Source: Paragordius varius
Lineage: Eukaryota > Nematomorpha
Assembly: GCA_964247055.1 (NCBI GenBank)
Contig: OZ176058.1
Span: 2,666,001-2,730,000, forward strand
DNA length: 64,000 bases
Direction: 5' to 3'
The notes under the pieces are model-generated. The model searched no databases. It had not been told where the DNA came from and saw nothing but the letters and a program-made list of their open reading frames with translations. The translations under genes and the position numbers were made by a program. Numbering within the stretch: position 1 is the first letter of the stretch; each line of letters starts with the position of its first letter. This document shows, piece by piece, positions 37,194 to 51,288 of this stretch.

Positions 37194-37322
37194 AAAGAGC
37201 AAATTTTTAAGACTTGGTTTTATCATTCGCTTATGCTATATATACTCGTATACATCATCTTAATTAATCTAATCATAATATTTTTGCTCAAGTAATTAGT
37301 CATGTTCACAACATTAATACAA

Positions 37323-37328
37323 AATAAA
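37323..37328 (+). terminator. Likely polyadenylation signal of the zinc-finger gene
   Basis: An AATAAA hexamer lies 130 bases after the stop codon in A/T-rich DNA. Such hexamers are common by chance here; its position makes it the best candidate. Confidence 0.45.
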
Positions 37329-38909
37329 GTTTTTGCTATTTGTTACAAAAACCAATTCACATCCAGTCCATTTCCCCGACATAGGATTTGCTCAATTATT
37401 ATTGTATATATTTCCCTTATATAATTATAAATTGTAATTCAGTCATATATTCATTAAAAGATAAAAATTTTTTTGGTCAATTTTTATGAAATCCTAAGGT
37501 CAAATATTGCATTTTGAACGATATTATTTATCTATATAATTACTATATTATAATGCATAATATCCCTTTATAGATTGATTTTTACACGCATACATTAAAA
37601 AAATTTCGATTGTTCAATTTGATAATAGCTTGAGAATTTTATTTGTTATATATATATAATATATATTATATGTTATTCCAATAATATAAATCTTTATCTG
37701 CGATCACATTCATTTTTGATTTATATTTCCACTTATATAATTTACATGGATATTTACTCGACAAACTATTATAAATATAACATTGTTTAACTAGAAAAAA
37801 ATAATGCGAAAAACTAAATTTTTGGGTCACATATTTAAAAAGTATGATAGAAATACATTCCAACACACGCCAATAACCTATACATTCCTATTAGCACCCG
37901 ATATATCTTAGGTACTATTAAAGCCCATTTATAAATTAATTTAATTGTATGTCATTTTTTTCTGATCTGAAACTTGTGATTAATATTGTTATAATATAAC
38001 ATGTTCCTTAATCTTTAATATATATATATATATTATAATAAATTTTAAATTATATTTTAACATGTGTACAGTAAAAATTTAGATTATGGGTAGACAAAAT
38101 ATAATGTATAAAGATAGAGTTTTTTGAATCACTCCTAAGTGCTAAAACCAAAAGCACCATGATAATCTTGATATATTTTTCTATTGTATTTCATCAGGAT
38201 ATTTTATATGCCTTCTAATAATCGACGCCGTAATATGTTTCTAAAGATTAAATTTTTGTATCAAGTTAATATTTAAATATATTAAAAAACTATAAAATTA
38301 ATGTATTTTTCATCTGTACCAGGGGTGCCATCATAAGTGGCTGTTCGCTTTCAAAAAATATATGGAATATTTTATAAGATGATCATAAATTGTGATATAA
38401 CTAAAACAATACAAAAAAACTTTTACAAATGTATTTCGTAGTGAAAATTGGAATTAATCATTAAAAATTTATTTATTATTACTAAATTACTTATGTTGGT
38501 CAATTTGTCATCAGTAGCATAAGGGTAATAATAATAACAATACAAGCTGTAATTAAATAATTTTCGTATTTTACAAAATATATTTGTGTATTTAATTATG
38601 GATAAACTTTGTTTTGAATCCCAATTCATTTTTATATCAGGTTATATATAATTTATCAGGATTTATACCCTCCGATTTTGAGCACAATGTTATGGTTAAA
38701 AAAGGGCTATATATAATGAATTTTAAAATTTTGGTTTTATATTGGAATCAATATAAAATAATTTGAAAGCTGGAAAAATTAAAATTTAATAAAATTAACT
38801 TCTGTCAAAAGAGTATTTACATCAACGATAAGTAGTATCGTTTCTTAACAAAGGATTCAATAAAAATCTGGAAAATAGTTTAATTTTTAGAAATTCTTTA
38901 TTTAATGGA
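37329..38909. other. A/T-rich intergenic stretch downstream of the zinc-finger gene
   Basis: A block near 38105-38200 (AATCACTCCTAAGTGCTAAA...) returns near 43990-44055, so it is a dispersed repeat. No gene seen. Confidence 0.5.
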
Positions 38910-39483
38910 TTAACACTTCAATTCAAATAGGGGTATCTAAATACCCCGGACTTAAAGTTAGTATTTTTAAAAAAACTGATGGAAACGGTCCCAATTTAAA
39001 ATGCTTCTATCTTAATAAAAATTATATAAATAAGCCAAAATACTACATAAAATTTTGTTTCGAAAAAAAGTTCCATGGCAAACTATTTTGACGCCATTTT
39101 TATTTTACAAAATTTTTGCAAAATATCGTCTTCATGTAATTTCAAAGGTAAAAAAGCTAATTTTTTATTTAAATTACATCTAACATTGATAGAAATAGAG
39201 AAAGTGCTTTAATTTGTATTATTCCTCAATTTTACCATTGCAGACACGTCACGTTGACTAAATTTTTACCTTTGGGTTTTCGCTAAAAATAAGTTAAATA
39301 AAGTACATTTTGAATAAAATTTTTTATATATTTCGGTTTATTAATGTTATATAAGTGCGAAATTTCGTCATGGTTTCAATTCCTTCCATATTTTTTTAAG
39401 AATTTAATTTTAATAAGGCCTGGAATATCCAACTACCCCAACTTGAATTGAAGGATTAAAATGAATGTGTTGTCAAGTGTTAA
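38910..39483. mobile_element. MITE family A, third copy
   Basis: TTAACACTTCAATTCAAATA at the left and TGTTGTCAAGTGTTAA at the right, 574 bp. This is the best preserved copy. The inner GGGGTATCTAAATACCCC arms and the CATTTTTATTTTACAAAA core are clear. No coding capacity. Confidence 0.8.
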
Positions 39484-39697
39484 TTGAGTATATTTAGAAA
39501 TGGAAACTGTAAGGTAATTTCGTTGGAAATAATAAAATTTAAATTATACTATTAATAAGTAATATGCAAATATTTTAGACCTCTATACTTTTTAGACTTG
39601 ATTTTCCATAAATATAACTTATTGTTCTTACTACAAAGTATGAAATAGGGATGTTATTGGTAATATTGTAACAAAAAAAATTAAGCTTTAATAAAGG

Positions 39698-40383
39698 CAG
39701 GGCTTGGAAACGGTATAAATAAAGTGGAAACGTAAACGCACTGGTTTTTTGAAAATTTAGCGGTTCCGGAACCGGTTCCTTACATTTAGAATCGGTTTCA
39801 TTTTCGGTTCCTGACTCTTGATTAAATGATTTTCTTAAAAGATTATTATAATAATAATACAACCAAAATATTAACAATTATAAATCAAACATTTTGTTAT
39901 AAATACGCAAATGTATAGTGAAAAAAATATATATTAGAATAAATGAAACAAATTATAAAATTATCACAGGAAGTATAAGTACAAAGGCATATACTTAGTG
40001 TTAATTAGGTATGGCATCTAAAAATTTATTTTAGTTAACTTTTATTATTCCACAAAGCAATTTGCTGGTCAAACTGCTTCTCAGGTCTAAAAATAAAATT
40101 AAGGGTGAATCTCCTTTCAACGGAGACCTATATATACGAACATATGTATTATAAATAAACTTTAGTAGACTAAAAGTTTTTTTAAAACAACCGAATCGCT
40201 CAAAATTCAGAGAATATCGCTAACATAATATTAGGGGCTTAGTTTTCGGTTCGAAGTTTGAAGTATGTAATATGTAGTGGTCCAATCAAATTTAAATAAT
40301 AAAATAAAATTTTTATGATAAAAATCATATGGGAACCGGTTCTTGTTATATTCCAAGAAGCCGGTTTCCGGTTCCTAGCCCTG
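39698..40383. mobile_element. hAT-like non-autonomous element (CAGGGCT termini)
   Basis: CAGGGCTTGGAAACGG at the left and CCGGTTTCCGGTTCCTAGCC CTG at the right, with many inner GGTTCCGG-type blocks on both sides. About 690 bp. The 8-bp flanks do not match well, so the superfamily call rests on the termini. The minus frames across it are not genes. Confidence 0.6.
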
Positions 40384-43329
40384 AAAGTAAGGTTTGTGTC
40401 TATAAAAATATTTAATTTCAATTTTTCCTGTATGTCTTTTTTAGCTCTTAAACCCATAAACACACTTTTTAAATGAATACGTTAATAAAATAATGTTACA
40501 TCCCATTTAAAAATAGTATAGCACGTTGTCACTAAAACAATTTCTGGGGCTAGCTGAAAAAACTGAGCAGTTATGATATGAAATTCATAAATTCTCTTTC
40601 TGCCATTCTCTTATCGTTTTTTCAACCCATATATACTTAAATGAGTTTTAAAATTGTTGTCAGATTTCAATATTCGGACCTAAATTTTAACCGATTCTTA
40701 ATTATGTGTATAAATAGTATTGTATATAGTTCGAAAGAGCTCAAAAATCTTCATCTCATTAATATAATTTAAATTTTTGATTTAATTGGTATCAAAGTTT
40801 TGCCTACATAAAAAGGACCTCGAAAAAATAATAAGCAATATACATTAATGAAGTATAAATATATGTACAATATTGTGAAAAATTATAATAATTTGAAACA
40901 CATATGATGAATAAACGGACAAAAAACTTAACAAACAAAAAATGATTAAATCTATTTAAAATGTGACAATTTTATTTATTCAACTTCTAGTTATTATATT
41001 TTGTTGATAAAAAGACACAAAATGTATATTACACATGAAATTACTAAATTTAATATACCATACTACATATATCATATATCATTTATTTCATATAACCACA
41101 TGTAAAGATATCAAAAATTGGTTGGTTATCAAAAACTTCAAGTTTAGATTCAAGGCTTTATCGTTTTCCGCTGCCTCGATTGTACTAAACATCAAATAAA
41201 TTTTAAAAATTTACATTTGATTAAAAATACTCTTGCTAATGAAAATAATAATTTTATAAATGTTTTAAGAAACATTTGAGCAGCATATTACGAATATTTA
41301 TTTTTTTTAAATTAGTTGTTTGTTATCAAACTGCAAAATATAACCCTAAATCAATGAGAACAATGTTTGATAGTTTATTTTAAGCAAAACACCTTTAAGA
41401 CTAAAATTTTGAGTTATGGGGTAAAAAACTACCCCTAGATGTAACTAATAATTAAATATTTAATAAACTATCTAAATTGGAATTTTTAAATATGCATATA
41501 GCAATCTACTATAATCTATTAGTGCACAAAAATTATTTAAAAGATAGTCTTCATGTTAAATTAAAAAATTATGGGCTTACATACATCCATATAATTTTCT
41601 TATTTTCCCAATTTTTTTTCAACAAAACTATGTTTAAAAATTAAAAAAGACTGATATTTAAACGACATATAATCATTATTTTTCAATAATTATTAATTAT
41701 CAAAATGTTCCCTTATAAAAAAACAATTTTTTCTTTTTACGTTTTGTCTTTATAAAAATAAAATAGATTTAACTGAAAAATTTATACCCTTGTTGGCCAT
41801 CTACTCCTTTGTTGATGAGCATGTACATTGCTAAAATACACTATAAGGAAAATGCGGCCACAAACGTAGTCCTTATCATAGAAATATTAAGTATTCGCAT
41901 TAGGAGTAAAATTTGATTCGATTTGATTTAAATAAATGTAGCAAAGAACCCAAACAAAAAATTGCAAATTAATAAATTTTATTTCTACAGTGCTTGTATT
42001 TATACATTTTTACTGTAATATCTACCTACGTCTTAATTTTTATTATTATTCATATATGTTAATACGTAACATTTTAATTCGGAGAATAAGTTTGCTATTT
42101 TTTCGTAGATCAGTTATTTTTACTTTTGCGTATAACTTAAGCCTGTACCTATTTCACGTAATTCATTATGAAAAACTCTACTTTATAATTACTTATATTA
42201 AATATTTTTATAATTTTTAAACTAATTATCATAATATTCTTAGAATGTTGTATCAAATAAACAGAATTTTTAATAGATATTTATTTGCGTAATTATATTA
42301 TAGCTGATAAAAAATTTGAGCCCAGTCATGATATCTTATTTTTTTTGTTAATTTAATATGTGCGTCATACAGTCTTCTCTTATAACTAAAATTTTTTTGC
42401 AATAATTTACAGAAATATTACAGTATATGTTAAATGTATATTGCTAGAAAAAGTTATTAATTATTGCTATATATAATATACAGAAAAGAGAATTATAATT
42501 GGCTAATTATAGTAAAAAGTGAAAATTAACTATAAGCCAATAATACCGCCCTTTGTTGTATAAGCTATTTAGCAATAATTGATAATTTCTAGAAATGTAT
42601 ACTATCTTATGCTGTAAGTAAAGAATTTGCTTAAAAGCCTTTTTTTAAGAGGTATTTTAAAGAGATTAAACTGCGCCTTTGTAAAAATTGTCATTATACT
42701 GACAAAATTTAAAAACTAAACACAAATATGGTTTTAAAATGACAACCACACATTCTAAAACTTTATTTTTCCTTTTAAACTATATAGTAATCAAAATTAT
42801 AAAAATATATGTCTTATAAATATATTTGTTAATCTTGCCTCTATAAATTGATTTTTCATTGTAAATCTGTATACCTTATTTCAGTGGGTTATAACCAAAG
42901 GCTTGAAAAATTAAGGTACTGTTTTGCATGTTTATTTGAAACATAGTTATAAATATTGTTCGAAGCATAAACATTTATTTGTCTGTTGTATTAGCGATCG
43001 AAAAATATATAAAGAATTTAATGGCGAAAAAAGGTTTTAATGAAGAATGATTTTTTACAATTAAATTTTTAAAAAAATTTATCCCATGTGCCTTGTCTCA
43101 AAAGTATTAATTTGGCTTTATATTATAAATTCATTTTAGAATTTTTGTATACTCGCCTAGTGATATAAAACTACCCAATAGATGAAGAGTATATTTGATT
43201 GATAAACAAAATTTTAGTAAGTTAAATTTTTATAATTAATAGGGTAAAATTTGGAAATATAAATAATATACATAAATAAATAAAAGATAATTTTTTTAGA
43301 AAAAAATCATGTCTTCAAAATCAAATGGT
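40384..43329. other. A/T-rich intergenic stretch
   Basis: A family D-like right end near 41735 and a very diverged family D copy near 42690-42870. The 76-codon frame at 41990 is A/T-driven. No gene supported. Confidence 0.45.
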
Positions 43330-43800
43330 GCCAGGTCACCAGTTAGTAGATGCGAAAGAATTTCCTATTTTGAGACGACGGATTATTGTCATTAGTAGCA
43401 AAATACTTTGTCATGTCTTCTTGACAAATTTCGGTCGTTTTTGATCAATCATCCATAAATTATTTCATTTGATGTGTCGAAACATTCTGTAAACGGTTTC
43501 AACAGGTTTCAAAAGTTTATAATAATGAACAATATCGCTCTGGTCTGTCTAGATACAGAGGATGATGAATGGTCTTATTTCCCAAGCTATTTGGCATTGA
43601 TCTTGATGCGCTTGGCAAGGTGAATTGAATTTTCATAAAATACGACAATTCCTATCATCTGTCCATCCAAATTCAAGGAAATTTATTTCTTTTTGTGACA
43701 ATGAAGCAGGATTTCACAACTTGCTATATTCGTTTAACATTCACTCAAATTGTGTGGGACCTTTCAGAATTTATTGGTCCTTTTCATTGCTCATAGACAT
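43330..43800 (-). pseudogene. Decayed mariner-type transposase remnant
   Basis: Pieced across frames on the minus strand: IILCI ... IVHYYKLLKPVETV matches the mariner block that reads roughly VMLCIWW...GIIHYELLKPGETI. Further on, NDNNPS sits where the second catalytic Asp block (DNARPH) is expected. Several stops interrupt it. Base composition is richer in G+C than the surroundings. The ends were not found. The small plus-strand frame here is a shadow. Confidence 0.5.
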
Positions 43801-44060
43801 CTATTATTCGTTTTGTTGTTAAGTTGGAGTTGGTAGTTTCTTTGCTTTAAACATATAATTAACAACTTAATTTTCAAAAAATCTTATTGGTGCCCTCCAA
43901 TTTTTTTGTTTTAGCCTTTCCATACCATTATTTAGTTTACATAAAATACAAAAAAATGGGGTGGTGCAAAACCTTGTTAACTAGTGTAAGAGAGCAAAAA
44001 AATTTAAATCACTCGTAAGGGCAACCAAAAGCATCAGGATAATTTTGATATATTTTCTTA

Positions 44061-44286
44061 CAGTCATGTATCCTTTATTTTATCAAAAATTGTTTTTTCG
44101 TTAAATAGGTATAAATATTTGGCAAAGAATGGAAAAAACAAGAGCTCTATGGTAATTCTTATACATTTTTGTTGAATATGATATTGTTAATACCATAGAG
44201 CTCTTGTGCTTTCCATTCTTTACCAAATATTTATACCCGTTAACGAAAAAAAATAAATTTTTGATAAAATAAAGGATACATGACTG
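44061..44286. mobile_element. Near-perfect hairpin MITE, TA-flanked
   Basis: TA|CAGTCATGTATCCTTTATTT ... AAATAAAGGATACATGACTG|TA. The 226 bp fold back almost perfectly (AAGAGCTCTATGGTAATTCT against ACCATAGAGCTCTTGTGC). The high stem identity suggests recent activity. It is followed at once by the foldback element at 44572. Confidence 0.85.
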
Positions 44287-44571
44287 TATCATATAATGTC
44301 GAAATTATTTATACCTTTCGATACTAGACGCAATGTTATTTTAGGATCTTAAATATAAAATTTTCGCATAACAGATATTTTTTTAATAAACATCGGAAAA
44401 GTTAAACAAACCTAAGGAAAAAATTCTGAGATCTCTAAAACTAATTACATTTAATGTTGCAAGGATATCAAACGGAGAATTTTTTAACACCATCTTCCCT
44501 GAATGATAAATTATTCCCGACATATCATTGAAATCGAATTCATATTATTCAATAGCTTATTTGGACAATAA

Positions 44572-47500
44572 CACTGTGCAACAAAATATGGGTTCAATTT
44601 TCTGAAGCTTATTTTCATAATATTTTCTGATTCCTTATGGTATTGTGATCAGATTTGGATAAAAAAATTATTTACTTACCCAGGTCGTTTTCGAGATATG
44701 GGACTTTTTCCATATTTGGACATATCCAAAATTTTCTCGTTTGTAAATCTTTTTCGCTAGGTAAACAAATAATATGTGGCTTATAACACAAATTTTATTA
44801 TAGACCACCAATTTATCTTTAAAATAAAAAAAAATTAACTCAAAATATTCAATACTTTTTGTTACAGGGGGCAAAAACCCTCAAAAACGGGGGAAGTTAA
44901 CATTTTTTGACACAAATATTTTTCATCATCTTATTAAATGAAAACACATTTTATTTTATGTTCTTGGATGTTAATAATTTTTTTTAATTATAAATATCAT
45001 TGTGTAATAGCTTTGTGGACTTTAATTTTTTTAAAAAAATTTAATTTTTACAGCTTTTTTGCTGTTTTTTATGTAAAAAATGATTTAATACAGCTGCATA
45101 TAATATATTCTTTATTTCATATGATATTTTTAATATTTCCCGCACCTAAATATACTCCATATTAGCTTTTTCATCAAAAATATGTTATTATATACCCAAA
45201 ATGTACAAAAAATATAATACCCAAGTATATAAATATTTATAAATTTAGGATAGATAAAAATATTGTTGGCCATATATGTGGACAATACACAAAAAAACTA
45301 AAACTACAAACATTACCACTTACATAAAAAACTATTTTTTTATATTATGGGGAACCTAGATTTGGGCCCCGCACACCAATGCAACACAAAGAAAAAGCGG
45401 CATAGGTGCATTGCGAACATTTTCTCAAAATTTTTAGGAAATTTAAAAATAAAAATTACCTGGAATTAGTTAATCGACTCTTTCTATAGGATGGTATGTA
45501 TGTTATAATATACATGCTATTTAAACATTTATATTCTTTTTTATCCAAAAATATAGGATGCCGCATGACTCCAAAGCTTCATATGGTGAATTCCCATTGT
45601 GTTTTTCTCAAAGGCGCCAACAGTAAGAGCCAGGGATCAATTTATAATCTTTCGACAAAACTATCGAAATAATATAAATTTAATTTGCGATTATATATAA
45701 TAAATAAATTATTTTATTTTACTTTCATTTAAAATCAAGATAGATTAGTGTCTTTTTGACCAAAATATACACTTTATTTAATATTCACTCAAATTAATTG
45801 AAGCATTAAATGAGGATTTGCGTATAATTCAATATATAATTCTCATTGTTGAAAGAGTTACACAGGGTTTTAATTGAGATGGAAGAGGCTTTTGACAGGA
45901 TTCCTGGATAATCTATTTGGTAAGTCTCCGTCGTAAAAAGGTCCCAGAAAGTAGTATCAAGTTGTTACATATAATGTACGAATCTCACACCCAGGATTAA
46001 AACTCCACAAGGTTTATCAGAGCCCTTTTCAATAAAGCACGGAGTCTACGAAGGTCGTCACTCAGCCCCTTATTGTTTATAATTTGTATGGACGAGATAG
46101 CCAAGGTCGTTAATGTATGCAAATGACATAATCATCTTGTCTGATTCATTGGCTGAGTTAAAGCGAACGGTAAACAGATGGGTCATTTTACTGAATCAAT
46201 ACGGTGTGAAAGTAAACAAAGCAAAAACCGAACTTATTACTTTTGGGGGTCAACTTGAAATGGAAGTAGTTGGCTGAAGGGTAAAGAAAGTTGCAAATAT
46301 TTGGGGGGTAAGTTAAGTTCGGTTGGATCGTTGACCGATGATATTAATTTAAAAATAAAGAGCAGTTGGATAAATTGGAAGAAAATTTCAAGCGTGTTAT
46401 GTGATCGAAATATTGATGTTAGAGTGAAAGGTAAGATATACAGTTCAGTTGTTCAACCCACAATGATGTATAATTCACAGACCGGTGTCAAAAAATCAGA
46501 AGAAAGACATTTCAACGTGACTTAAATGCTTAGAATGATGTGGGGGCAACAACAAAGTATAGAATTGAGAATAGATTTATTCGTAGGAGCACAGATGTTG
46601 AACCAATAGTGAAAAGAATGTCAAAAAATAGGGTACGTTGGTTTGGACACATTGAAAGGGGAGATTCTAATTATATTACAAAAATAATTGATTGTCATAT
46701 AGTTGAAGGAAAACGAGGACGTGGGCGGCCTAAATCGAAATGGGTGTACAGTAAAAAGAGTTAGCAGAATACGAGCTTAATGCAGAAGACGCCATAGCTA
46801 GACTACTATGGCGAGACAGGTTGTATAAAATGAGCGCTCTCACGAGTGAAAACATGTAATTTAATGCTTCAAATAATTAAAGTGAATATTAAATAAAGTG
46901 TATATTTTGGTCAAAAAGACACTAATCTATCTTGATTTTAAATGAAAGTAAAATCAAATAATAATTTATTTATTATATATATAATCGCAAATTAAATTTA
47001 TATTATTTCGATAGTTTTGTCGAAAGATTCAAAATTGATCCTTGGCTCTTACTGTTGGCGCCTTTGAGAAAAACACAATGGGAATTCACCATATGTAGCT
47101 TTGGAGTCATGCGGCATCCTATATTTTTGGATAAAAAAGAATATAAATGTTTAAATAGCATGTATATTATAACATACATACCATCCTATAGAAAGAGTCG
47201 ATTAACTAATTCCAGGTAACTTTTATTTTTAAATTTCCTAAAAATTTTGAGAAAATGTTCGCAATGCACCTATGCCGCTTTTCCTTTGGGTTGTATTGGT
47301 GTGCGGGGCCCAAATCTAGGTTCCCCATAATATAAAAAATAGTTTTTTATGTAAGTGGTAACGTTTGTAGTATTAGTTTTTTTGTGTATTGTCCACATAT
47401 ATGGCAAACAATATTTTTATCTATCCTAAATTTATAAATATATATATACTTGGGTATTATATTTTTTTTACATTTTGGGTATATAATAACATATTCTTGA

Positions 47501-48095
47501 TGAAAAAGCTAATATGGAGTATATTTAGGTGCGGGAAACATTTAAAAATATCATATGAAATAAAGAATATATTATATGCAGCTGAGTAAATTAAATCATT
47601 TTTTACATAAAAAACAGCAAAAAAGCTGTAAAAATTAAATTTTTTTTAAAAAATTAAAGTCCACAAAGCTATTACACAATGATATTTATAATTAAACAAA
47701 AATTATTAACATCCAAGAACATAAAATAAAATGTGTTTTCATTTAATAAGATGATTAAAAATATTTGTGTCAAAAAATGTTAACTTCCCCCGTTTTTGAG
47801 GGTTTTTGCCCCCTGTAACAAAAAGTATTGAATATTTTGTAATTTTTTGTTTATTTTAAAGACAAATTGGTGGTCTATAATAAAATTTGTATTATAAGCC
47901 ACATATTATTTGTTTACCTAGCGAAAAAGATTTACAAACGAGAAAATTTTGGATATGTCCAAATATGGAGAAGGTCCCATATCTCGAAAACGACCTGGGT
48001 AAGTAAAAATATTTTTCTCACAAATCTGATCACAATTCCATAAGGAATCAGAAAATATTTAAAAATTTATGTTCAGAAAAAGTTGTGTCACAGTG
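44572..48095. mobile_element. 3.5-kb foldback DNA element with 1.24-kb arms enclosing a LINE fragment
   Basis: The left arm 44572-45809 and right arm 46861-48095 are near-identical inverted copies. Examples are GGGGCAAAAACCCTCAAAAA against TTTTTGAGGGTTTTTGCCCC and GGGCCCCGCACACCAATGCA against its complement. Ends are CACTGTG...CACAGTG with TAA on both sides (44569-44571, 48096-48098). Termini and 3-bp duplication match the element at 9700, but the arms are otherwise unrelated. The 1.05-kb centre is a decayed LINE reverse transcriptase. Confidence 0.85.
45870..46860 (+). pseudogene. Decayed LINE reverse transcriptase fragment
   Basis: Several frames together show non-LTR RT blocks: MEEAFDRIP, SPLLFIICMDEIAK, then YANDIIILSDSLAELKRTVN (46116 on) with the YADD catalytic box changed to YAND, and GVKVNKAKTELITFGG. 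After it come the thumb-like KIYSSVVQPTMMYNS (46435 on) and RWFGHIERGD ... GKRGRGRPKSKW (46650 on), a tail common in RTE/Jockey-like LINEs of invertebrates. Stops and frameshifts interrupt it at many points. The endonuclease and N-terminus are missing. Confidence 0.8.
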
Positions 48096-49376
48096 TAATG
48101 AAGTAAGGTTCCCAAAAGCAGAGCCTATTCAACAAATGAAAAAGTTTTTTGATTGCATTCAAGCAATGACCCATAGGGGGTTTGTTCAAAAATGGCCCCC
48201 GATAAACTTAGTAATCAACGTTATTTTAAAAGCAATCAATATTTTTCGTTAATTAACAAGGGTACTTCTAGTATAATATATGAGGTATAACACGCCATAT
48301 ACACATAAAACGCGCAAGTCGTAAATAATAAAAATATTAAAAATGTAGATTTTGATTAGTATTGAACCCTCTTTTTAAGTTAGTTCCAATATATACATTT
48401 CTCTATTTTTATACACTTTTTAACATGTCCATGGCTTAGTAACAATTTAAACCACCGCCTTGTTTGAAGCAATTTCGCCCATTAAATTATGACTTATGAT
48501 GTTAATGCATATATTAATAATATCCCTATTTATCTTTGTTAAATTATTCATTATTTGAGTATATGATAAGGCAAAAAATAAATTTTTAGGTCTGCCAAAT
48601 ATAAAATATTGCTATTCCTTTTTTGCAGACTTTTAACTATAATTAAATAAGGCATCTGATGTATATTAAATTATTAACGCCTAATTAACATACAATATGT
48701 TAAAAGTAAGATTAAAATTGTTAAATTTAAACCTTTTGTTGTTTTTAACGCTGCTCTGAGTAAGGATAGCCTCTAATGTGGTATAATTTAAACTTATACT
48801 TTTTTTCAGAACAACGGGACCGTATAGTTATATAAAGGTCTTTTCTCTAACTTTAAGGGTGTTAATTATTTATTTGAATTAACATAAGTCGCCTTGGTTT
48901 GATTATATATTTATAACAAATATATTTAACTTTAAGTTTTACGCGTTTTGTCTTTTTAATATCAATTTTTGCAGTAAAAATCACTTTTAGGTAGCTAAAA
49001 AGGAGGATTATATTTTTCAACTACATAATTTAAATAAAAATTAAATTATATATTAAAGGGAATAAATTATTTTTGAGAAAATGGCGTCTTTAACATCAAA
49101 TATTTAACGTATTAAGTATAATATATTACCAAAAATTTTTTATTTAATAATTTTAAAAAGAAAGAAAGATAGCAGACTTGATGATTCACGCGATAAATAA
49201 ATAAAAAAATAGCTATCATTATTTGCGTAATATATTTTTTTCTACAACTATGTACCCTATATATATAGGCCGAAATTATTTTAAAGGTACATGCTTAACG
49301 AATTCTTTTTATTGCTTTTAACAATTTTAGAGATCTTTACATGGTACCAAAATTTTATTTTGCTTAATAAAATAAT
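48096..49376. other. A/T-rich intergenic stretch
   Basis: Family D-like end near 48945-48980. Otherwise nothing recognised. Confidence 0.5.
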
Positions 49377-49667
49377 ATACCATTTACGATTTAAAATCAC
49401 CCTTGAAAGATCTCAATTTTACCCTAAAAATGAATTATGTGTTTTCGGGCTAACATAATAACTCATTATTAATAAGAATTATATTTTGATGGCATAGTTA
49501 ATAATATTAACCGTAATTTCATTTCTTAAAAATATATAAAATATATAGGTATCTTAAAAAATACATGATTTATTATAGGGTTAATTTGAATTGTTCAAGG
49601 GTGATTCGAATTATTAAAGGAAGAAGGTGAATTGTTTAAGGGTGAATTTAAACTGTAAACAGTATAT
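49377..49667. mobile_element. MITE family B copy
   Basis: TATACCATTTACGATTTAAA start, GTGTTTTCGGGCTAACATAA in the body, and a right end AAACTGTAAACAGTATA. The number of subrepeats is reduced on the left. Confidence 0.75.
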
Positions 49668-50631
49668 TAAGGGGGTTGTAACAAAATATTAATTTAAGAA
49701 ACATTTAAAATTAAACAATTTTTAATTTCGTTTTTGTTTCTTATATATACTAAACACATTTTAATCAAATTTTATTCATTAATTTTATCAAAATCAATTC
49801 ATCGTAATATGCAAAAAATACTGAATATCTTTAAAATATGGAGTGCGTTTGTAATGCTATTTGCCTTATTATTATAGTATGTCTAATTAATGTCCTGGGT
49901 CGTTCAAATACCACACACACATTTAAATGGGTGAAATTTTAATTTTTTTTTGTTTTACCAAGCCTTCCCACGCTCAAAAATATTAGGTTTTGGGGGGAAA
50001 ATGCGTTTATAACCTACAATTTACCACGATTTTCGGAATAAGGCACCCTAATTTTTTTATTAATAGTTTAAATTAGTAGTATTGCTCAAACCGCAAGACC
50101 TAAAATTTTTTATGCCAAAATATATTAAAAACAATTCATATCTCGTTTTTCTAATTCAATTACCATAAATTTTTTGATTTTGTACTATGCAGACTTTATT
50201 AAATTGATGTACTTATTTGGAATGCTAATATTTGCAATTATGTGTCAGACAACTATAAAATTTTAATCGGTATTTGGCTCTTTAGGTTTTTTAGTGATTA
50301 ATTAATTGATTTACAGCAATATTAGCAAAAAAAGGGAATAAATAAATAAATTAATTAATTATTTATTTACAAAAAATTATTTGCTATGTAAGGAGTTTCG
50401 CGCTGGTGAAAAGCAATGGAATTTCTTACAAACCTGTAGCTCAAGGCTTCATCATTTAAAATCAAAAACCTTAATATGAATTTAATTAATTAGCCATAAT
50501 TTATGGTAAATAAGTGATAAATAAATAAAAATGAGATATGCATTATTATTTAAAAATTATTTTGGCAAATAACTTTATGTATATAACTTATATTCTGGAT
50601 GCATTTCAGAGTAGATAGAGCTTATATTCAT

Positions 50632-51288
50632 AATATACCATTTACAGTGGTTCTCATCAGGGGGTAACGCCCCCCCCAAGGGTTTCACAGAATAATCTAG
50701 GGGGGTGCTAACAATTTGTAGAATTTAATTATAAAATGAAATCAGAAATAAATTGAAGGATTTTAGGCGCAAATTATCAAGAATTATCTCCGATATGTGT
50801 AAATATTTCCAAATTGCAAATACAAGGATCTCATTTATCGGGATTTTTTAATTTTATAATAGCTTTTACCAATTTTTAACTTGGATTTTTTCGTAAGGCG
50901 GGCGCAAGAATAATTTTCAATTTGGTGAAGAGTGAACAAAAAAAAGTTGGAATGACGGATTTATACCTCAATTCACCCATACAAACTTTAATTTTAGCCT
51001 TTTTAACATTTTAAATTGACCCTAAAATCCATTATGTGATGTTTTTAAAAATCAGGAATTACAAAACCTATATTTTTTGTTTTAAATAAAAAGGGAATTT
51101 CGTTTAAAATAACATAATGCAGAAAAAAATGATAAATTATGCCATAATATTATATTATCCTAATTAAATTGGTCCAAAAATACATAATTTACTTTTACGA
51201 TGAATTTTAAATGTTTAATGTGCAAAAGTTTGAGAGTATCTTACATATGTTCAAGGGCAAATTCGAGTTGATTATTGGATATATAATT
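50632..51288. mobile_element. Degenerate MITE family B copy interrupted by a hAT-like end
   Basis: The left end AATATACCATTTACA stops at a CAGTGGTTCTCATCAGGGGG sequence (from 50646) resembling the common hAT terminus CAGTGGTTCTCAA. Family B body sequence (AAATTGACCCTAAAATCCAT; GTTCAAGGGCAAATTCGAG) resumes near 50980. The second hAT terminus is not evident, so the insertion is damaged. Confidence 0.5.

Noticed and set aside
43625-43822. 65-codon plus frame
   Set aside because: Shadow of the decayed mariner transposase read on the other strand.
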